DNA from: JABCPE02 sp963520375
GTDB taxonomy: Bacteria > Bacteroidota > Bacteroidia > Flavobacteriales > Weeksellaceae
DNA length: 64,000 bases
Direction of reading: 5' to 3'
NCBI GenBank assembly: GCA_963520375.1
Contig: CAUQQF010000001.1
Coordinates: forward strand, 1 to 64,000
The notes below the pieces were generated by a model. That model was not told the origin of the DNA and searched no databases. It was given only the letters and a program-made list of their open reading frames with translations. Of the stretch, positions 25,988 to 35,191 are shown piece by piece (within the stretch, counting starts at the first letter, position 1; each line of letters opens with the position of its first letter). The translations under genes were made by a program, and so were the position numbers.

Positions 25988-27763
25988 TTAATCTTTATAA
26001 ATTCGCTCTATTTCATGGCGAAGCTTGTCCATCACTATTTTTCTTTTAATCTTCAAAGTAGGAGTAAGCTCTCCCCTTTCAATGGTAAATTCCTCTGGAA
26101 GCAGCATAAATTTTTTAATATGCTCATAGGAAGATTGTCCTTTCTGCACCTCTGCTATTATTTTTTGGAATTTCTCTTTTATATTCGGCATTTCCAAGAG
26201 TTTCATTTTTTCTGCAAGGGTTAATTTTAGATAATCCTTAAACTCTACCAACTCCTGAGAAAGCGCCTCAAAATTAGGAACGATGAATGAAGTCACATAT
26301 GGCTTTCCTTCGGCTACGACAAGCGCTTGTGAAATGCTCGGATGCGTCTGCAATGGAATTTCGATAGACTGCGGTGCGATGTATTTCCCGTTAGAAGTCT
26401 TCATCAAATCCTTTATTCTATCCACTATATAGAGATTCCCATCCTCATCGATACGCCCAGCATCTCCTGTGCGGAAATATCCATCTGCGGTAAAAACTTT
26501 CGCTGTTTCCTCTGGATTTTTGTAATATTCCTTCATCACCCCATCATACTTCACCAAAATCTCATTTTCTTCTCCTATTTTTATTTCAACTCCTGGCAGC
26601 GGAACTCCCACACTTCCATGAACGAAATTCACTTTCGGATACGCGGTAACCGTAGCACAAGTCTCAGACAACCCATATCCTAATATTATAGGCATTCCTA
26701 TAGCAGCGAAAAACTCTGAAATTTCTTTTTTTAGCATCGCTCCACCCACAGGCATAAAGCTGAGGTTTCCACCAAGCTCATTTCTGATTTTCTTAAAGAC
26801 CAGAGCCGAATAAAATTTATATTTCAGTCCTAATAAAAACGGAATTTTCTCTCCTTTTCTTACTCTTTCTGAGTATTTCACGCCTATTCTAAGGGCTCTA
26901 CGGAAAAACTCTTGTTTCAGACTGCTAGAACTTTCTATTTTATTAAGCAAAACTTGATAAATTTTCTCATAAAGTCTCGGCACCGAACACATTGCCCAAG
27001 GTTTCACTTCTTTCAAAGCCTGAGAAACATCTTTTGGATTGTCTAAAACCGCCACATGTCCCCCCATCGCAAAAACGAAAGTAGACCATCCACGCTCAAA
27101 AATATGACTCAGCGGCAAAAACGCCATAGAAACCTTGTTATGAAGATTCTCTATCTTAAAGAATTCTTTATGCGCTTTAATCACAGCATAAAAATTCTTA
27201 TGCGTAAGAACCACTCCCTTCGGAGTCCCTGTCGTCCCAGAGGTATAAAGTATTGTAGCTGTGCTATTTATATCTATATCCTTGTATTGGAATTCTTTAT
27301 CATAAGCATCCATCCATTTAGGAAGGTAGTATTCCTGCTCTGTTGGATTTTCCAGCTGAATAGAAGAAATCACCTGTAAATCAGCAAATTCTGAATTTTG
27401 TTTAATTTCTCTAACAATCTCCAGCTGCTTCTCTGCTCCTACCAAAATTACCTTTATCTCTGTTTGTCTTAGGATAAATTCCACCTGTTCCTTGCTATTC
27501 GTAGCGTAGATAGGCACTGTAATAGCCCCTAATGACTGATTGGCAAAATCCACCAACACCCAGTCTTTAGAATTATCAGAAAAAATCGCTAGTCTATCTC
27601 CTGCCCCCATTCCAAGACTGCTAAGAGCATTAGAAATTTGGGCTAAATCCTCTCCAAACTCCCTCCAGTTCTTTGTTTTCCAAACTTCATTTTCCCTAAA
27701 AGACAAAGCTGGTAAATCCCCAATGGTTTTAGTATTATTATGAATTAATTTGAGTACACTCAT
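25988..27763 (-). CDS. Long-chain fatty acid-CoA ligase (AMP-forming)
   Basis: A 591-aa adenylate-forming enzyme that activates fatty acids to acyl-CoA for degradation or lipid synthesis. It has the AMP-binding motif ILYTSGTTGTPKGVVLTHKNF, the LPLSHIFERG segment typical of long-chain (FadD15-like) ligases, MPVGGAMLKKEI, LGYGLSETCA, the ATP-site YFRTGDAGRIDEDG and the C-terminal catalytic Lys region LTPTLKIKRK. A single gene with its own terminator and two candidate promoters upstream. The preferred chain length cannot be read from sequence. Confidence 0.93.
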   Translation of the reverse strand: MSVLKLIHNNTKTIGDLPALSFRENEVWKTKNWREFGEDLAQISNALSSLGMGAGDRLAIFSDNSKDWVLVDFANQSLGAITVPIYATNSKEQVEFILRQTEIKVILVGAEKQLEIVREIKQNSEFADLQVISSIQLENPTEQEYYLPKWMDAYDKEFQYKDIDINSTATILYTSGTTGTPKGVVLTHKNFYAVIKAHKEFFKIENLHNKVSMAFLPLSHIFERGWSTFVFAMGGHVAVLDNPKDVSQALKEVKPWAMCSVPRLYEKIYQVLLNKIESSSSLKQEFFRRALRIGVKYSERVRKGEKIPFLLGLKYKFYSALVFKKIRNELGGNLSFMPVGGAMLKKEISEFFAAIGMPIILGYGLSETCATVTAYPKVNFVHGSVGVPLPGVEIKIGEENEILVKYDGVMKEYYKNPEETAKVFTADGYFRTGDAGRIDEDGNLYIVDRIKDLMKTSNGKYIAPQSIEIPLQTHPSISQALVVAEGKPYVTSFIVPNFEALSQELVEFKDYLKLTLAEKMKLLEMPNIKEKFQKIIAEVQKGQSSYEHIKKFMLLPEEFTIERGELTPTLKIKRKIVMDKLRHEIERIYKD

Positions 27764-27783
27764 AAATATGTTATTAAGTGTTG

Positions 27784-27791
27784 CAAAGATA
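27784..27791 (-). promoter_or_regulatory. Proximal -7 box TATCTTTG of the ligase gene
   Basis: Perfect minus-strand TAnnTTTG 20 nt before the start codon; no clear -33 partner. Confidence 0.5.
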
Positions 27792-27889
27792 AAATTTTAA
27801 TTACATTACGCATCAAAAAAACATTATTTTTTTCAAGAAAAAAAACTAAACATAAAATTATAAATCCTCTAACACTTCTATATTTAGGA

Positions 27890-27921
27890 ACAAATATAAT
27901 TTTTAAATATTTAAACACAAA
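27890..27921 (-). promoter_or_regulatory. Distal promoter of the ligase gene
   Basis: -33 TTTG (27,918-27,921), 20-nt spacer, -7 TATATTTG (27,890-27,897) on the minus strand. It would give a leader of about 120 nt. Confidence 0.55.
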
Positions 27922-27966
27922 ATAAAAAAGCCCCATAAAACTGAACTTTCTTATTTAAACTTTTTC

Positions 27967-28923
27967 TTAAAAAACTTCATTTACGATCTGCTTCACCCCT
28001 TCACTGCGCCCCATAGAATAGTAATGCAGTGCAGGAACGCCTCTTTCTTTCAGCTCTTTACTTTGGGCTGTACACCATTCTATTCCTACTTGTTTTATAT
28101 CAGCAGCGGTTTTACATTTTGTAATTTCAATCACCAAATCATCTGGCAAATCCACCTTAAAACGATATGGGAGCATGCTTAACTGACTTTTAGCAGTGAT
28201 AGGCTTCAGCCCTGGGATTATCGGAATAGTGATGCCCTCTTCCCTGCATTTATCTACGAATTCAAAGAATTTTTGGTTATCAAAAAACATCTGTGTCACC
28301 ACATAGTCCGCTCCTGCTTCTTGTTTTTTCTTTAGATTTAATACATCCTGATGCAGACTCGCTGCCTCCATATGTTTTTCTGGATATCCCGCAACTCCAA
28401 TGCAGAAATTGGTCGGCGATGGCAGTTCTATATTATGGTCAAGATAAACCCCATCGTTCATTTGTTTGATTTGATGAACCAAATCAGAGGCGTGGGCATT
28501 TCCGTTTTTTTCTGGTTTGAAATAAGTCTCAGACTTCATCACATCACCACGAAGAGCCATCACATTATCTATCTCCAAAAAATCCAAGTCTATCAGGAAA
28601 TTCTCCGTTTCCTCTCTATTAAAGCCTCCACACAAGATATGCGGAATAGCATCTATATGATATCTGTTCTGGATTGCCGCACAGATACCCACTGTTCCTG
28701 GGCGCTTTCTCACCACTCTTCTTTCCAGCAGTCCGTTTTCACGCTCTATATATTCATATTCTTCTCTGTGGTAAGTCACATTGATAAAACTAGGATTATA
28801 CTCTAGCAATGGGTCTATGGCATCAAAAAACAAATTGATATTCTGTCCTTTAAGCGGCGGCAAAATCTCAAACGAAAAAAGAGTCTTGCCATTGGCTTTT
28901 TCTATGTGTTCTGTTACTTTCAT
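27967..28923 (-). CDS. metF: 5,10-methylenetetrahydrofolate reductase
   Basis: MetF makes the methyl-tetrahydrofolate used by methionine synthase. The 318-aa FAD enzyme has the N-terminal FSFEILPPLKG motif with its catalytic Glu, NVTYHREEYEYI, the folate/NADH barrel segments IDNVMALRGDV and IGVAGYPEKH, and ADYVVTQMFFDN followed by IPIIPGLKPIT. Its ATG overlaps the stop (ATGA) of a decayed transporter gene that separates it from metH. All other methionine genes of the region lie upstream on the same strand. Confidence 0.96.
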   Translation of the reverse strand: MKVTEHIEKANGKTLFSFEILPPLKGQNINLFFDAIDPLLEYNPSFINVTYHREEYEYIERENGLLERRVVRKRPGTVGICAAIQNRYHIDAIPHILCGGFNREETENFLIDLDFLEIDNVMALRGDVMKSETYFKPEKNGNAHASDLVHQIKQMNDGVYLDHNIELPSPTNFCIGVAGYPEKHMEAASLHQDVLNLKKKQEAGADYVVTQMFFDNQKFFEFVDKCREEGITIPIIPGLKPITAKSQLSMLPYRFKVDLPDDLVIEITKCKTAADIKQVGIEWCTAQSKELKERGVPALHYYSMGRSEGVKQIVNEVF

Positions 28924-29176
28924 GATTGTTTATTTTGTTGTTTATTTTTAAATCTATACGCGCCCCCCAAAGCTACGAAATTATCTGATTCCGATTTAAA
29001 AACAGAAAATCCAGCTATGGCATCTAATTGTAAATCATTGGTTAATAGGTATTTCAGCCCAGCAGATAAATTATGTTTTGGTCTGGTCTGTCCGTATTGA
29101 TAGGCTCTATTTCCTGCTCTTGTCCCCAAACATTTATTCCTAATAATAAGAATAATGCATACAAACTTTTTCTCAT
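28920..29176 (-). pseudogene. Remnant of a transporter (MetA-pathway-of-phenol-degradation type) with internal deletion
   Basis: The minus strand opens at 29,176 with a perfect exported-protein start: a 19-residue signal peptide ending VWGQ, then INTDRPDQ, the hallmark N-terminus of a Bacteroidota outer-membrane family. That frame stops after 40 codons. In another frame a barrel C-terminus continues (HNLSAGLKYLLTNDLQLDAIAGFSV...LGGAYRF) to 28,920. Family members are about 250 aa, so roughly 180 residues from the middle are missing. The join falls in a small tandem repeat (GACCAGACCA). The remnant lies 18 nt after the metH stop and its last codon overlaps metF. Confidence 0.72.
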
Positions 29177-29194
29177 TATCAATTCAAACTTGAT

Positions 29195-31867
29195 TTAAAT
29201 ATTTTGTTTTCCTGCTAAAATAGGACTCAGCCATTTTCTAGCAAATTTCTCATCTACGCCCTTTCTTTCGGTATAGTCTTTCAGCTGGTCTTCACAGATT
29301 TTACCAACTCCGAAATATTTCGCCTTTGCATTAGCAAAATAATACCCCGAAACCGCCGCCGTAGGATACATTGCCAGACCAGCATCCATCAGCTCTATAC
29401 CGATGGTTTCTTTTACTTTCAGAAGTTCCCAAATGGTAGCCCTTTCCAAATGGTCTGGACATGCTGGATAGCCTGGCGCAGGGCGGATACCTTTATACTC
29501 CTCATCTATCAACTCCTCATTGCTAAGGCTCTCATCCGCTGCATATCCCCAGTATTCTTTTCTCACTTTCCAATGCAGAAATTCCGCAAACGCCTCCGCA
29601 AACCTATCCGCTAGAGCCTTCGCCATGATGGTGGAATAATCATCATTTTGGGCTTCATAATATTTCACCAATTCATCCGTACCGAAACCAGCCGTCACTG
29701 CGAAAGCACCTATATAGTCTTGTTTACCAGTGCTTTGCGGAGCTATAAAGTCCGACAGAGCGAAATACTCCTTCCCTGCCGATTTTTTTAACTGCTGGCG
29801 AAGTGTTCGGAAAACGAATTCTTCCCCATCTTTATCTAAAATAATATCATCTCGGTCATTAGAATTAGCTGGGAAAAGCCCAAAAATAGCCTTAGCTTTA
29901 AGCAGTTTTTCATTTAAAATTTTATCTAAAATCACCTGCGCATCAGCCCAAAGCTCACGAGCCTGTTCTCCTACTTTTTCATCTTCTAAAATATTTGGAT
30001 ATCTGCCGTGCAAATCCCAGCTTCGGAAAAATGGAGACCAATCCACGAAAGGAAGAAGCTCACGGAAATCCTGATTTTCAATCACTGTAATTCCTAATTT
30101 TTTAGGCTTAATGATGGTTTCGTTTTCCCAGTCTATTTTAAATCTCTTTTCTCTCGCTTCCTCTATGGATACATATTCTTTATCCGTTTGTCTCGCCAAG
30201 AATTTCTCCCTAAACTCATCATACTCTTTCTTAAGTTCTTTTTTGTATTCAGCAGATCTTTCTTCGCTCAATAGCGAATTTACTATATTCACCGTTCGCG
30301 AGGCATCTCCACCATGCACGACTGTATTACGATATTTTGGCGCAATCTTCACAGCGGTATGGGCTTTGGAAGTTGTCGCACCTCCTATCAGCAGCGGAAA
30401 ATCCAGATTTTGTCTGTCTAATTCAGATGCTACATATTCCATTTCATCCAGACTCGGCGTAATCAAACCGCTCAGCCCGATGATATCCACCTTTTGTTCT
30501 ATCGCTGTCTGAATGATTTTTTCACAAGGCACCATCACACCTAAATCTATGATTTCGTAGTTGTTACATGCCAATACCACACCCACAATATTTTTACCAA
30601 TATCATGAACATCACCTTTCACTGTCGCCAAAAGAATTTTACCATTAGAAGGCTTGGAAGTATCTTTTTCTGCTTCTATAAATGGTTCCAAATAAGCCAC
30701 TGCCCGTTTCATCACCCTTGCAGATTTTACCACCTGAGGAAGAAACATTTTTCCACTTCCGAAAAGGTCTCCCACTACGCTCATCCCAGTCATCAGGTTG
30801 ATTTCTATGACATCCAGCGGTCGCTTCGCTTCCTTCAAAGCCGCTTCCATATCCTCCTCTATGAATTTGTCCACGCCTTTTACCAATGAATAGGTGATGC
30901 GTTCCTGCAAAGGCTGTTCGCGCCAAGAAAGGTCTTCTATTTTTTCTTTTTTTACTGATTTTACTTTTTCAGAATAGTCTAACAAGCGTTCTGTGGCATC
31001 ATCTCTTCGGTCTAATATCACATCTTCTACTAGTTCCAAAAGGTCTTTAGGAATTTCATCATAGACTTCCAGCATCGTAGGGTTTACGATTCCCATATTC
31101 ATCCCTGCTTTTATGGCATGATACAGAAACACTGAGTGCATGGCTTCCCGCACCGCATCATTTCCTCTAAAAGAAAACGAAACATTAGAAACTCCGCCGC
31201 TCACCGACACATATGGAAGATTCTGACGAACCCACCTTGTAGCTTCTATAAAATCAATTGCATTTCGCCTATGTTCCTCCATTCCCGTAGCCACAGGGAA
31301 AATATTAAGGTCAAAAATAATATCCTCTGGTGGAAAACCTACCTTATCCACCAAAATTTTATACGAACGCTCCGCTATCTCTATTCTTCGCTGGTAATTA
31401 TCGGCTTGGCTCACTTCATCAAAAGCCATTACAATAACTGCCGCTCCGTATCTTTTTATAATTTTAGCTTGTCGAATAAACTCCTGTTCTCCCTCTTTTA
31501 AACTAATGGAATTCACCACCGATTTTCCCTGAACCACCTGCAATCCAGCTTCTAAAATCTCCCAGCGGGAAGAGTCTATCATAATCGGAATACGAGCAAT
31601 ATCAGGCTCTGAAGCTATCAGATTGAGAAATTTCACCATCGAGGCTTTCCCATCTATCAGTCCGTCATCCATATTTACATCCAAAATCTGGGCTCCACCC
31701 TCCACCTGATTTCGGGCAATTTCTAAAGCCTCTGTAAAATTCCCTTCCCCTATCAGCCTCAAAAATTTTTTTGACCCTGCTACATTCGTTCGTTCTCCTA
31801 CATTCACAAAATTAGATTCTGGCGTAATTATGAGCGGCTCAAGCCCTGAAAGTTTTAAATATCTCAT
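29195..31867 (-). CDS. metH: Methionine synthase, cobalamin-dependent part (folate, B12 and reactivation domains)
   Basis: An 890-aa protein lacking the N-terminal homocysteine domain, which is encoded separately at 33,201-34,202. Order: pterin-binding barrel (FVNVGERTNVAGS... VNSISLKEGE), cap domain, B12-binding domain with DVHDIG at residues 419-424 (His421 is the cobalt ligand), and a C-terminal AdoMet-dependent reactivation domain (RPAPGYPACPDH). Together with the other half it remethylates homocysteine using methyl-tetrahydrofolate. It has its own -7 box just after the ompA terminator, and metF follows after the decayed gene. Confidence 0.95.
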   Translation of the reverse strand: MRYLKLSGLEPLIITPESNFVNVGERTNVAGSKKFLRLIGEGNFTEALEIARNQVEGGAQILDVNMDDGLIDGKASMVKFLNLIASEPDIARIPIMIDSSRWEILEAGLQVVQGKSVVNSISLKEGEQEFIRQAKIIKRYGAAVIVMAFDEVSQADNYQRRIEIAERSYKILVDKVGFPPEDIIFDLNIFPVATGMEEHRRNAIDFIEATRWVRQNLPYVSVSGGVSNVSFSFRGNDAVREAMHSVFLYHAIKAGMNMGIVNPTMLEVYDEIPKDLLELVEDVILDRRDDATERLLDYSEKVKSVKKEKIEDLSWREQPLQERITYSLVKGVDKFIEEDMEAALKEAKRPLDVIEINLMTGMSVVGDLFGSGKMFLPQVVKSARVMKRAVAYLEPFIEAEKDTSKPSNGKILLATVKGDVHDIGKNIVGVVLACNNYEIIDLGVMVPCEKIIQTAIEQKVDIIGLSGLITPSLDEMEYVASELDRQNLDFPLLIGGATTSKAHTAVKIAPKYRNTVVHGGDASRTVNIVNSLLSEERSAEYKKELKKEYDEFREKFLARQTDKEYVSIEEAREKRFKIDWENETIIKPKKLGITVIENQDFRELLPFVDWSPFFRSWDLHGRYPNILEDEKVGEQARELWADAQVILDKILNEKLLKAKAIFGLFPANSNDRDDIILDKDGEEFVFRTLRQQLKKSAGKEYFALSDFIAPQSTGKQDYIGAFAVTAGFGTDELVKYYEAQNDDYSTIMAKALADRFAEAFAEFLHWKVRKEYWGYAADESLSNEELIDEEYKGIRPAPGYPACPDHLERATIWELLKVKETIGIELMDAGLAMYPTAAVSGYYFANAKAKYFGVGKICEDQLKDYTERKGVDEKFARKWLSPILAGKQNI

Positions 31868-31900
31868 GTATGGTTATTTTCAGTTAAAATTATAAAAATC

Positions 31901-31908
31901 CAAAGGTA
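31901..31908 (-). promoter_or_regulatory. -7 box TACCTTTG of the cobalamin half of metH
   Basis: Perfect minus-strand TAnnTTTG between the ompA terminator and the start at 31,867. Confidence 0.5.
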
Positions 31909-31923
31909 AGTTTTTTAAAAAAC

Positions 31924-31961
31924 ATAAAAAAATAGGAAGGTAAAATTTTACCTTCCTATTT
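31924..31961 (-). terminator. Terminator of the ompA-family gene
   Basis: Perfect 32-nt palindrome (31,930-31,961) with a T-run on the minus strand. It isolates ompA from metH downstream. Confidence 0.85.
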
Positions 31962-31987
31962 GTTATGAAACATTGAACAATTTTAAA

Positions 31988-33115
31988 TTATTCTTTGATA
32001 GTAGCAATACTTACTCTGTTCCAATCTGGTTCTGAGAACATGTGACCAATACCTTCTCCTTCTGCTACGATACGATCTCCATCAATTTTGTATTGTTTAA
32101 CAAGAACAGCTTTAACTGCTTCTGCACGAGCTTTAGCGATTCTTTCGTTAACTTCAACACTTCCTTCTGGTGAAGCAAATCCTTTGATAACAACTTTACT
32201 GTTAGGATATTTCTTCAAATAAGTAGCGATTCTAGCTACATTCGGCTGCTGAGAAGGAGCGATGATAGTTTTTCCTTGTGCGAAAGTAACTACAGATTCT
32301 AAAGTTCTCTTAGTTTTTACTACTTCAGTTTCTACTTCTACTACTTCTGGTTTTCTGTTACGAGCTTCAGCCAATTCTCCTTCTAATTCGTGGATACGGT
32401 TTCTAGCATCTCTCAATTCTCCACGAAGTGCTCCAGAGTTGTCCTCTACTACAGGTGCAGATGCCTGAGCTGCAGTGAAGTGGTGAGCTCCGTTGCTTCC
32501 TTTAAATCTGTAAACAAGACCTAAACTCGCCTGTGTGTAAGAATTTAATGAATTAAGGCTGTTTGCATGTTGAGCAATAGGTTCATCTATTAGATATAAG
32601 ATTGATGGACTAAACTTAACTGCCCAAGCTTTAGAAGAACCTAAGTTAAGTAAAAAGTTTGCACCAAACTTAACTGACATTGCACTATAATCATTCTCTT
32701 TCCCTGGATTGAATAAATGGAACCATCCTGGTCCAGCAACTGCTTCTACTTCAAACTTACGAGGTTCTCCTTTGTAACCAGCGAAGATGTTGCTAAGGTT
32801 GAAGTTACCTAACATAGCCACATTTACATGCTCAATAGCCAATGGATTTCTAACTCCAAAAGAATTGTCATTGATATAAGCAGTACCATCTAATCCAAGA
32901 CGGAAGCTAGGAGAAATTTGTTTTCCTACTTCTACACCGAAGTTAGGTCTTGCTGACTTAAAGAAAGCATTTCCTGTAGTTGGAGTATATCCTCCTACAT
33001 TCACACCTACTTGCCAGTTATCAAAAAATTTACCATAGCTAATACTGCTAACACTCTGTGCATTAGCTGCTACTGCAGCACCTGCTAACATTACTGATAA
33101 GAAAATCTTCTTCAT
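31988..33115 (-). CDS. OmpA-family outer-membrane protein
   Basis: A 375-aa protein that anchors the outer membrane to peptidoglycan. It has a signal peptide (residues 1-19, cleaved after ANA) and an N-terminal beta barrel to about residue 210. A heptad-like charged coiled coil follows at about 225-270 (LRDARNRIHELEGELAEARNR), then the OmpA peptidoglycan-binding domain with VVIKGFASPEGS, NERIAKARAEAV and the final NRVSIATIKE. It is similar in plan to the major OmpA-like porins of Bacteroidota. It sits between the two halves of methionine synthase but has its own promoter and terminator. Confidence 0.9.
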   Translation of the reverse strand: MKKIFLSVMLAGAAVAANAQSVSSISYGKFFDNWQVGVNVGGYTPTTGNAFFKSARPNFGVEVGKQISPSFRLGLDGTAYINDNSFGVRNPLAIEHVNVAMLGNFNLSNIFAGYKGEPRKFEVEAVAGPGWFHLFNPGKENDYSAMSVKFGANFLLNLGSSKAWAVKFSPSILYLIDEPIAQHANSLNSLNSYTQASLGLVYRFKGSNGAHHFTAAQASAPVVEDNSGALRGELRDARNRIHELEGELAEARNRKPEVVEVETEVVKTKRTLESVVTFAQGKTIIAPSQQPNVARIATYLKKYPNSKVVIKGFASPEGSVEVNERIAKARAEAVKAVLVKQYKIDGDRIVAEGEGIGHMFSEPDWNRVSIATIKE

Positions 33116-33144
33116 TTCTAAACTAATTTTATGAATTAATGGTG

Positions 33145-33152
33145 CAAATATA
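33145..33152 (-). promoter_or_regulatory. -7 box TATATTTG of the ompA-family gene
   Basis: Perfect minus-strand TAnnTTTG 29 nt before the start codon. Confidence 0.55.
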
Positions 33153-33200
33153 CATTTTATTTTGAAAGAGCGTATTTATTTTATGATTTTTTAACACTTT

Positions 33201-34202
33201 TTAAGTGTTTTTTCTTGGTTTATAGTCTTTTGCAAGGTCTGAAAGAGCCTTTATATGCTCTGGCGTAGTACCACAGCAACCACCGATAATGTTTATCAAT
33301 CCTTTATCCAGATACTCTTTTATCTGCTCTGCGGTCTGCTCAGGTGTTTCATCATACTGCCCAAAAGCATTAGGAAGCCCAGCATTTGGGTGAGCGGAAA
33401 TCCTAAAATGAGTTTGCGGAGCAATAGCCTCTAAATAAGGAACTAGCTGTTTCGCACCCAAAGCACAATTAAACCCAATGCTCAGTAAATCCAAATGAGA
33501 AACCGAAATAAGGAAAGCTTCCGCAGTCTGTCCGCTCAGAGTACGCCCAGAGGCATCGGTAATAGTCCCTGAAACCATTGTAGGAATACGGATTCCTCTC
33601 TCCTCCTGAATTTCATCAATCGCGAAAAGAGCCGCCTTTGCATTGAGCGTGTCAAAAATAGTTTCCACCAAGAGAATATCTGCTCCGCCATCTAATAACG
33701 CCTCCGCTTGTTGTTTATAAGCATTTTTAAGTTCATCAAAGGTAATAGCTCTGTAGCCTGGGTCATTCACATCTGGGCTGAGACTGGCTGTTTTATTCGT
33801 AGGCCCGATAGAACCAGCCACAAATCTTGGTTTGTCTGGAGTTTCAGCGGTATAATCATCACAGGCTTTTCGGGCAAGTTTTGCTGATTCATAGTTCAGT
33901 TGATAAACAAAATCCTCCATATGGTAGTCCGCCATCGCAATAGTCGTGCTGGAAAAAGTATTGGTTTCTATAATGTCCGCGCCAGCCTCCAGATATTGTC
34001 TGTGGATTTCATCTATCACGCTGGGTTTGGTGATGGACAGCATATCATTATTCCCTTTCACGGGATATGCCCAATCACGAAACTGCTCTCCGCGATAGTC
34101 TTCTTCGGTAAGATTATACTTCTGAATCATGGTTCCCATGGCTCCATCCAGAATCAAAATCCGATGCTCCAATGCATCATTTAGTTGTTTTGTATTTTTC
34201 AA
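33201..34202 (-). CDS. Methionine synthase, homocysteine-binding half
   Basis: A 333-aa homocysteine S-methyltransferase domain corresponding to the N-terminus of full-length MetH. It starts with DGAMGTMIQKYNL and has the three zinc-binding cysteines Cys246 (FNCALG) and Cys309-Cys310 (GGCCGTTPEH). It probably works with the 890-aa cobalamin half (29,195-31,867) as a two-subunit methionine synthase. The two halves are separated by an ompA gene. It follows an unknown gene by 18 nt. A stand-alone betaine- or methylmethionine-dependent enzyme is possible but less likely given the neighbours. Confidence 0.92.
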   Translation of the reverse strand: MKNTKQLNDALEHRILILDGAMGTMIQKYNLTEEDYRGEQFRDWAYPVKGNNDMLSITKPSVIDEIHRQYLEAGADIIETNTFSSTTIAMADYHMEDFVYQLNYESAKLARKACDDYTAETPDKPRFVAGSIGPTNKTASLSPDVNDPGYRAITFDELKNAYKQQAEALLDGGADILLVETIFDTLNAKAALFAIDEIQEERGIRIPTMVSGTITDASGRTLSGQTAEAFLISVSHLDLLSIGFNCALGAKQLVPYLEAIAPQTHFRISAHPNAGLPNAFGQYDETPEQTAEQIKEYLDKGLINIIGGCCGTTPEHIKALSDLAKDYKPRKNT

Positions 34203-34220
34203 GTTTATTTTATTTAAATA

Positions 34221-35189
34221 TTAGTTCCCTATTTCTATTCCTCTATTCTTCAAAAATTCACACGCTTTATCATTGACATTAAAAGCAGTTATTCTCTTTA
34301 ATCGAGGAAAATTTTCTACATCCTCAAAAGACTGAACATCATAAACCTCATCCTCGCCATCCCACTGCGGAGAAATCTGCATGTAGATTTCATTTCCTCC
34401 ATCTTGATAAAGTTCTGTGATTTTTTCTGTCCATTTTTTAGGAATTTCCAAATTTCGGAAATATTCCAAAGCTTCTGGAATAGGCTCATAGCCCTCTTCA
34501 TCTGGATTTATCTCCCGCTCTGCATATTCCACAAAATCATAAATATCAAATTTTGGTTTTAATAAATCCTGATTATACATCAGTTCTTCTATGACCAATA
34601 ATTTAAAATTAAAATCCTTAAAATCAATAACTTCGCCTTTTTCCTTTTTAAATCTATATGGATTTTTATTTTTAGATTTAAGTTTTGGTTCGGTCTGACA
34701 AATACAGACACTCATGATTTCCTGTGGCTGACAGTTTTCTTCTTTTTCGCTGGCTATACGAGCAGAAATCTCTATTTTACCAACATTAAATTCAACAAAA
34801 AGGTAATCCTCTTTTTTGATTTTAATCGCCTCTTGATAAGGTTTTCCATCAATCAAAAATTCCCCAGAAAAAGGATTTTCAGGAGAAAATGGATAAGGCT
34901 TGGTTTTTGAAATCTGCAGATTCAGTTCCACCACCTTTCCTTGGAATTTCTCCAAAACATCAATCCCTAAATCATCCCAAGAGTAGCGCGAAGGAAGCAC
35001 ATAGCCGTCCTCATCAGCCCTGCCATCACTCATTTGAATACGGGTAGGCTCACCCAAAATTTCTTTTAAATCAGAATATAAAAACGGAAAAGAAAAAACT
35101 TTTCCATTTATCTTAAAATCCTCTTTATCAACATGAATAGTGACTGATTTCCTCTCCTTTTTTCCGAAAATTTTATCCAAGAAACTCAT
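34221..35189 (-). CDS. Two-domain protein of unknown function (322 aa)
   Basis: I do not recognise a function. The N-terminal part (about 15-110) has a repeated-strand look (FKINGKVFSFPFLYSDLKEILGEP). The C-terminal part (about 190-322) has IDFKDFNFKLLVIEELMYNQDLLKPKFDIYDF and ends in the pattern FEDVENFPRLKRITAFN. Both resemble domains of unknown function seen in Bacteroidota (I think DUF7738 and DUF6892, unverified). Such proteins often sit among SUKH and other immunity-like genes. No signal peptide, so cytoplasmic. It is 2 nt downstream of the DKNYY lipoprotein gene and 18 nt before the homocysteine-methyltransferase gene. Confidence 0.6.
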   Translation of the reverse strand: MSFLDKIFGKKERKSVTIHVDKEDFKINGKVFSFPFLYSDLKEILGEPTRIQMSDGRADEDGYVLPSRYSWDDLGIDVLEKFQGKVVELNLQISKTKPYPFSPENPFSGEFLIDGKPYQEAIKIKKEDYLFVEFNVGKIEISARIASEKEENCQPQEIMSVCICQTEPKLKSKNKNPYRFKKEKGEVIDFKDFNFKLLVIEELMYNQDLLKPKFDIYDFVEYAEREINPDEEGYEPIPEALEYFRNLEIPKKWTEKITELYQDGGNEIYMQISPQWDGEDEVYDVQSFEDVENFPRLKRITAFNVNDKACEFLKNRGIEIGN

Positions 35190-35191
35190 GT

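Noticed and set aside
28920..29129. A complete 69-aa gene before metF
   Set aside because: The frame opens on a TTG and matches only the barrel C-terminus, while the true start and signal peptide are in another frame at 29,176. It is treated as part of a decayed gene.
33192..33210. Hairpin over the stop codon of the homocysteine-methyltransferase gene
   Set aside because: Short AT-rich stem whose T-run lies on the plus strand, while the gene is on the minus strand. Not a convincing terminator.
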